The notes under the pieces: generated by a model
The model's input: only the letters and a program-made list of their open reading frames with translations
What the model was told of the DNA's origin: nothing
The model's database searches: none
DNA from: Adiantum capillus-veneris
Taxonomy: Eukaryota; Streptophyta; Polypodiopsida; Polypodiales; Pteridaceae
Direction: 5' to 3'
Assembly (NCBI GenBank): GCA_014529385.2
Contig: CM043953.1
Span: forward strand, 72,175,872-72,239,871
DNA: 64,000 nucleotides
Shown here: one piece after another, positions 58,382-64,000 of the stretch
How positions within the stretch are numbered: position 1 is the first letter of the stretch
How the letters are laid out: each line of letters opens with the position of its first letter
Translations under genes and position numbers: made by a program

Positions 58382-59595
58382 TGTCACGCATTTTTTGGAT
58401 GAAGATAAAGTCACTAATCCATGCTAAAAATCTTGCTCACTAGCCTCGAGTATATAGATATACATAATGCTTTGAGCTTTTAGAGTGCTCTTGTAAAAAC
58501 TATGTATAAAGGCTTGGTTCTCCTTAGTCCTTTGCAAGAGTTTTGGGTTGGTCGAACTCTTAAAAGGTGGTTTTTAATGAGCACTTTCAATCATGCTTGA
58601 TAGCTGGTGAATCGGACTCATACATCATAAGTTACATGCATTGGAAGTGGGCGGTTCCTTACTTAGAAAATGGGTGGCAAGTGGGCTGATTTGATGGATC
58701 TAATTAGAAAGGTGTGTCTGAGGATTTTTGGAAATAGCCAAAATGATAAGCTCCGAGTCAGGCTTTACAGCGTCGCATTCGATGCTCGGAGTCACCTGCC
58801 ACGCCTCCGCCAAGATTGCTCAGTGTGGGGAGCAAAACAGAAAATTTATTGGATTAAGTGGGGAGGTGGGAAGATGGTGCAAAGTGGCAATGGAGTAATC
58901 CCACATGGGGGGAGCAAGTGGAAATTGGAGGGTATAAGGGGGGGAGTGGGTACCCCCTAAGGGTGTATCAAAGGAGCAAATGAAGCCTCCTTGCCTTGCT
59001 AATGAGGTCTCGTGGGTGTTGGGGGGGGAGAGGGGGCACCCTTTTTCATCTCCCACTGCTGCCCAGGCGCCTGGTCACCTTTTTGGTCCACTGGACATCT
59101 CCCTTCCCCACTTGCCTTGGTCAAAAAGTGGTCGACAACTCATTTTTCACCCAAAAAAGGCCAAAATTGGACCAATTAAAAGGTGCCCAAAGAGAGAACC
59201 ATGTCGGCTAAGAGGAGAGAGAAAATTCCTTGGGATAAGAACCAAAAAAATCCCCTTTATAATAGCTGCAATTCCCTGCACATCGTTTTGCTTACAAAGA
59301 CTAGCATTTTTGGAGCTTTTGCGAGAGACCCCATCTTCGAAAGCTTGTAACTCTCTCGTCTGTTGTCGGAATCAAGCATATGGATACTCTAAGGAGGTCT
59401 ACATGAAAAAAGATTCATCTTTATGATCTTAATTTTCAGAAATTTTAATCATGGTTTGGGTTAAACTGTTTCCCACCCAACTTTACAAGTGTTCGACATA
59501 GGTGTTTTCTCGCAGCTTAATAGTGTCTCCTTCCGACGGTGTGGTGTGTGCAAGGCTATAGAGGTTCTTTTTTCCTTCTTGTTTGCATGCTAACA
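58382..59595 (+). repeat. 3' LTR
   Basis: TGTCACGCATTTTTTGG to TTTGCATGCTAACA, colinear with the 5' LTR and differing by scattered substitutions and small indels. Confidence 0.92.
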
Positions 59596-59710
59596 ATGTC
59601 ACAACACGCTAGAGACCACCCATATTGTGGAGAGAGCACAACGCAAGCAAGTCAACGGATGTGTGACGTAAACCTACCACTCGCATTGTGGTGCAACACA
59701 TTCTGATAAA
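59596..59710. repeat. Third palindromic array, right part
   Basis: ATGTCACAACACGCTAGAGACC continues the unit broken at 52,078, followed by ACCACCCATATTGTGG and a last degenerate CTCGCATTGTGGTGCAACAC. The array ends here. Confidence 0.8.
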
Positions 59711-60390
59711 AGCTCTTACTTTACAATCATTAACCAAAAAAAGAAACAAAGAGACAGAGATAAAGGAACAATATATGAAGACATTTGCATTATCTTCAAG
59801 GACTCCATTACAACTTCAATAAATCACAATCTTGTTATCCATTTCAATTATTCTTTTTCCTCCTTATTGTTGGTGGTTTCTTGTCCTCGGTCTTTACGGT
59901 GTTGTTTTCCTCAGCCTTTGCCTTTTGGTTTTTCTTCTTCAACTCCTTTCAAAGAGCTTTTGCTTCAGCTATCATTTTCTCTACCTCCTTCATTTCCGCC
60001 ATCATCTTTTGGAAAAGCTTCCCCTTTCCTATCTTCTTGTCCTCCATACCTACCTTGTGTAGATGTGAGCGAGTTCTAGAGTGTGCAGTCAAGGCTTTAT
60101 ATAGCTACGGTACTCACCGCATGAAGGACACGTTTCATAGGGATGGTGGATCTTGCCTTGATCTTTGTGCTACATTCATTTCACCGGTTCTAATGCAATC
60201 GTAAGGGTGGTTGAAATGACTTGGTCGAGTTCCTGAGGAGTCTATATATAGGAGGTCAGTCTGCGCTCCCTTCATACTTTTTAGTGTTAGCGAGTTTCTT
60301 CCTACCTTCACCCTAACCAACAACCCAATTTTTCTTACCTCTCTCCATAAATAGATCCCTTTCAGATTGAGATAGAGGAGGATTTGCCTT
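59711..60390. other. Interval without a supported gene
   Basis: Overlapping plus-strand frames at 59,785-60,204 are Phe/Ser/Leu-rich and reflect a CT-rich strand; read on the minus strand the same DNA gives Lys/Glu-rich residues (about 60,050-59,850). This could be a decayed exon, but it cannot be tied to a family. Confidence 0.35.
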
Positions 60391-61133
60391 GCTCTAACGT
60401 GGCACCCAGAGACAAGCTGTACCATTTTCTCTATAGAATTGGGCTTCAGCAGCGGGAGCAGGAATTCAAGCCTATTTTCAATCCTGTCTTCTCATTGCAA
60501 GAGTTTTTGGCTTCTGCATCACATTTCCTTGTAGAGTTTTATCATACATACGATCAATAGACGATCAGCGGCCCATTTCAGTTTGGGGGTTGTCGATATG
60601 TTCATATGAAGGATATCATTTCTGATCGTTTTAAGAAAGATATTTTCTAAAGAAGCAGTCTTAAGTTGCCACTCCAGTCTCGCAAGAATGACATCAAATG
60701 TCTCATATTTAATCAAAAGTGTCAAGTTGCAGAATACTATGTTGGGTTCATACTCTTTTTGATTGTTAATCGTGACGATCACCGGGACACAGCAGAGGAG
60801 GCCGAGAGCAGTCACTGTTCAGTCACTGGTGATGATTTGGTGCAACCACCTAGTGGTGCTTTGTGTGTTTCAGAAGGTGTTCAGCTGCGAGAGGGAGCTT
60901 TGCCAACAAATGAGCTCCCTACCGTCCCCATCGGTGATCATCATTATGTAATGCTCAATGACATCATGGAACTGTTTGACTTGAGAGAGGACTACTGCCT
61001 TGCTATAGTCGCTCAAAATTTACAAGAGGATGACAGTATAATCGACCTTGTCGATGACAAGTATTCTGTCATGGATGCTCATGTAACAGTGGATGAGTTT
61101 ATTTTATGCATCAAAGCTAGATTGATTATGTAG
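60391..61133 (+). pseudogene. Unrecognised ORF upstream of the second transposase-like gene
   Basis: Reads PRDKLYHFLYRIGLQQREQE and LQEFLASASHFLVEFYHTYDQ up to a stop near 60,560. It continues in coding-like DNA to a clean 155-residue frame (60,666-61,133) with IPIGDHHYVMLNDIMELFDL-like text, RDDHRDTAEEAESSH and VTVDEFILCIKARLIM. It is acidic in the middle. No family is recognised. It converges on the minus-strand transposase-like remnant. Confidence 0.4.
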
Positions 61134-61382
61134 TAATGTCTTGCAATGTTTTTTTTTTTTTTTTGCAACCATCATTCACAATATGAAAAGTTGAAATTAC
61201 ATCAATTCTTCTAAATACATTAAGTTGTTTGGATCTTGCTATGGGTGAGATTTCTGGCATAACTTGCAACAATGTTTTCCAAACCCTTCCGACGCGTTGT
61301 TTTTGTAGCCACCAATCCGCATGTTTCCTAGCCACGGACAATAACTCCCATATCTCCTTTCTTCACCGTTTTTTGGCTAATC

Positions 61383-62577
61383 TCACCGCATGGCCAATCT
61401 AACTTTGTTGACTTGTTCCATGCGATGTGACCTATGTATTAGTTTCCAATACGTCCATTGGTGTAGCTCCTCTAAGCTATTTTCTTTGTCCGCACCACCT
61501 CCATGTTGAGTGTGACCGAAATAACTAGCACGAGCTTGGTAGTGGATTTTCCAATACGTCCATTGGTGTAGCTCCTCTAAGCTATTTTCTTTGTCCGCAC
61601 CACCTCCATGTTGAGTGTGACCGAAATAACTAGCACGAGCTTGGTAGTGGATTTTCTCCATGCCCTGCGTAGACCAAACACCCAAGCTTCCATATTGCCT
61701 TGCAAACCAAGGCATGTGGTTACAGATAATGTGTTGCACACAAAGCATGCAGACATTATAAGGATGAGTATTTGCATTTCAAAAGATTATCATGTCTTCA
61801 AACAAATTACAGTACCATGTAGTGAGTAATATGTTGATTTGTCCACGTACTTATGAATATTTTGTGGTAGGTCTCCATGGATTCTTGTAAATTTGTGTAG
61901 TCGCCATCAGTCCATGAATTCAATTCGTAGAACCTAAATATTGCATCCAAAGTCTTCCATACCTTTGCTTTGCGAGTCCTTGTTGCACCATTGTCTGCAT
62001 GGTCAACTACAACATTGTATAGATTTTTCCACCTGTTCTATCTTAATGCTTGTCTTTCTTGTACACTTTGGCTTTTGTGTTTTTGTCCAGTTGTGGGCAC
62101 TGAAAGGAAGAGTCGGACTTTCACACCACCAATGGACAGCTTCTTTGGAACATCCCAGCCATTTTTTGATCTCTTCTCATCCTGCTCTATCTTAACATGT
62201 TCTCCATGCAAACCCATTTTTGAGAAGGCCGTCTCTAAGGCTAAGATTGCCCTTTGCTTTGCAGAGAGAGGTTGAGTGGTCCAGGCAAAACAGATGTAGA
62301 GAAACATTAGTTTTTCTATTATTCTACAAAGTGCATGCATTGTGCATATCTGTACTCTAGATAGTGGGATATCCAAAATGGGTCAAAAGTTAGGGTCGCG
62401 CAGATGTCTATCTGGAGCTATCCTCCAAAATGGTTTGTCAAGGATGTGAACCCCTCCCATGCAATACAAGCAAGGGCTTCTGCTTGTTGCTCCTTTGGAA
62501 ATGTTGTATATGCATTTCAAGGTTTTTAGGCCTCTAGACATGTGCCACTCAACATTGTAGGATCCCATGCCCTCCAC
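61383..62577 (-). pseudogene. Transposase-like protein of a second uncharacterised family
   Basis: One minus-strand frame with single stops (near 62,385 and 62,034) and a probable intron. Text in order: VEWHMSRGLKTLKCIYNISK then CLYCMGG (a Cys-x-x-Cys after an aromatic/hydrophobic segment); QICTMHALCRIIEKLMFLYI; ALETAFSKMGLHGEHVKIEQ; KKLSIGGVKVRLFL; WKNLYNVVVDHADNGA; then PWFARQYGSLGVWSTQGMEK and YFGHTQHGGG. The pairing of a C-H region with a late GSLGVWS-x-Q-G-x-E-K motif recurs in unannotated, transposon-linked proteins of many eukaryotes. The enzyme class is not established. The N-terminal part would lie above 62.6 kb. A 105-base tandem duplication lies in the last exon. Confidence 0.6.
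61446..61655 (-). repeat. 105-bp in-frame tandem duplication
   Basis: CCAATACGTCCATTGGTGTA at 61,446 and 61,551; the two 105-base units appear identical. Thirty-five residues (YQARASYFGHTQHGGGADKE and more) are repeated without a stop. Confidence 0.95.
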
Positions 62578-64000
62578 ATCTAATTTCTTTCCATTTCTCT
62601 GTTCGCTTATTGTTTCTAAGATGTTTGTTTGATGAAAACCCTAATTCAACATATTGAAGTTGTCAATGAGCATCTGAAAGGATAATTTTGAACTTTTTGA
62701 AAGCATTCAACTAAAACATAACGACCCAGGGAGGTCACCTAATAAAAATTTAACCTATCACGTGAGTTTAAGAGAAGGGTATTTAAAGTTATTGAAACTT
62801 ACAGAAATATATATACAGAAGGGCATTATTTTTTCAAATTTGTAAAAAACTTACAAATTTTAAAAGAAAAGGGTACATTATATTCTTAACAAAATTCACA
62901 GATAAGGGGTTTTACAAATATGTCTTGAACGCACGTGATATGGTAGTTTTACACATAGTGAACCCCCCGAGCATAACGATAAATTATCTTAAACATAAAT
63001 TCCACGAACCTAAAATGTCACAAGAAGGAAAATGTTGTGCTCAAATTTCACACTAAAGTTTCGAGGTTCATCTGGTCTAATGCTTGCATCCAGATCTCTA
63101 ATCATAAGTGTGATTGTGACTCTACTCAACCTTTGTCTCCTTTACAAGCTCGCACTCATCTAGCTTGATGACAAACTTCAAGACGTTGTTGCACTCTTCA
63201 ACAGTGACATCAAACAACTGCACAATGTATGACTACAGTGCGATGATATCATAAAAAATATTGCTATAATTGTCATAGACCATTTCTTCTCCTTTTGGCA
63301 ATTTGTATGTCGATTTAATGTGGAAAGGACTTCCTAGCTTTTGAAGCACCTCCTCATTGACTTCCCGTCTTCTTTTTTGAATAGAGAAAGGGTTTGGAAG
63401 AAGTGTGTGCTTGATGTGAAACTTTTTTACCTGTCAAAACCTTTTTCTAGTGCAACAGCATTGCAAATGATGCAAAACCCTTTTCTAGTGGAACAGCACT
63501 GCAAATGATGCTACATACTTGAAAATGACAGCATATCCCTTATTGGATATACCAACTTCAGCCAAAATGAGTGAACCTCTCGTGCAGGTAGTAGGTTATC
63601 CTTTAAAATGCTGTCAAGCTATTTAGCAATGATCTTACCATAGCACTTATCATCCAAGAGGCCAGCTATGTTTTTACGATTCAATATGAGCCCGTAATGA
63701 GCCAAGGATGTGGTTGTGCTATGCTCCACTTTCTTGTTAGGGTGAAGCAAATATCTACGCAAGCATGCAGCAATAAGAGATGTGAGAGTTTATGAATATA
63801 AACCTAAGAAGGATAGATGCAGTCACTTGATGGCTTGCACTCTTTTCTTAATTCCTCCATAGCCAACTTTCAAATCCTCGATGTCTCTTAGTTTTCTTTC
63901 TCTTTGGCAAGGACCTAATGCTGTTTTTTTTCCTCTGAATTTTTATGTAAGCTCCTTGATGGTCTCCTTGCTACCTTCAACCAGTTGAGCATATTGCACG
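62578..64000 (-). other. AT-rich DNA and decayed minus-strand coding sequence
   Basis: 62,640-63,050 is AT-rich without features. Between about 63,800 and 63,100 the minus strand reads LHPNKKVEHSTTTSLAHYGL, then NRKNIAGLLDDKCYGKIIAK and LDSILKDNLLPAREVHSFW, with stops. This is protein-like but unrecognised, and might be the upstream part of the transposase-like element. A 38-base direct repeat containing TAGTG.AACAGCA.TGCAAAT lies at 63,442 and 63,480. Confidence 0.4.

Larger units (their letters stand above)
52079..59595 (+). mobile_element. Ty3-type (Tat-like, dual RNase H) LTR retrotransposon, complete ends, dead coding region
   Basis: Two LTRs of about 1.2 kb flank gag, protease, partial reverse transcriptase, RNase H, a second RNase H and integrase, in Ty3 order. 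Target duplication ATGTC lies at 52,074-52,078 and 59,596-59,600. Joining the flanks there restores the palindromic repeat unit GACATT...ATGTC...CACAAC of the array, which independently confirms both ends. The second RNase H between RT-RNase H and integrase is the known hallmark of the Tat/Ogre lineage. Many stops and a deletion in RT show the copy is inactive. Confidence 0.9.

Overview
The window is from a large, repeat-rich nuclear plant genome. The evidence is spliceosomal introns, Ty1/copia and Ty3-type LTR retroelements, long (GA)n/(CT)n tracts, and one intact plant-type gene for mitochondrial ribosomal protein mS34. The repeat content would suit a fern or another seed-free plant, but nothing here fixes the species. 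Almost everything else is mobile DNA at different stages of decay.

Layout. 1-10.9 kb: a large multigene DNA transposon (called copy A). It has a plus-strand zinc-finger/coiled-coil/Lys-rich gene (gene 1), a plus-strand FCP1/NIF-like pseudophosphatase gene, and a minus-strand transposase with D-F-A-E-N-Y, S-D-G-A and H-G-K-G-x-x-D-G motifs; the last two genes converge. Its flanks and introns are filled with degenerate CCACT..AGTGG palindromes. 10.9-20.7 kb: a gag-only LTR-type element (GAG-1, minus strand) whose leader is split by a copia element (15.3-19.7 kb) with an open polyprotein but no 3' end. 20.7-25.7 kb: a decayed second copia and a gag fragment. 25.8-41.2 kb: copy B of the multigene transposon, inverted and diverged. 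It has the same genes, strand order and intron positions as A, but its non-coding DNA is filled with a different palindrome, TACCAAATTTGGTA. The stretch between its two halves (28.9-37.5 kb) holds the mS34 gene with GA-anchored foldback repeats. 41.2-47.5 kb: GAG-2, a plus-strand relative of GAG-1 with a protease remnant. 47.5-51.7 kb: an unrecognised gene remnant and a minus-strand Ulp1-like (C48) protease remnant. 51.7-59.7 kb: a third palindromic array, of about 76-bp units, split by a complete-ended Ty3/Tat-like retrotransposon (52,079-59,595) with two LTRs, a target duplication and two RNase H domains. 59.7-64 kb: an unrecognised plus-strand ORF, a second transposase-like pseudogene on the minus strand, and further decayed coding DNA.

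Main observation. Copies A and B are two families of one multigene transposon lineage. The same introns (gene 1 intron 1 and the transposase intron) hold arrays of a short palindrome whose sequence differs between the families. This suggests family-specific recognition sites that diverge along with an element-encoded DNA-binding protein. The two GAG elements show a parallel pattern: the leader of each carries four or five copies of a roughly 20-bp palindrome with a CGCG-type centre, again different in each family. The likely host gene, mS34, starts just downstream of a long GA tract that belongs to a foldback repeat.
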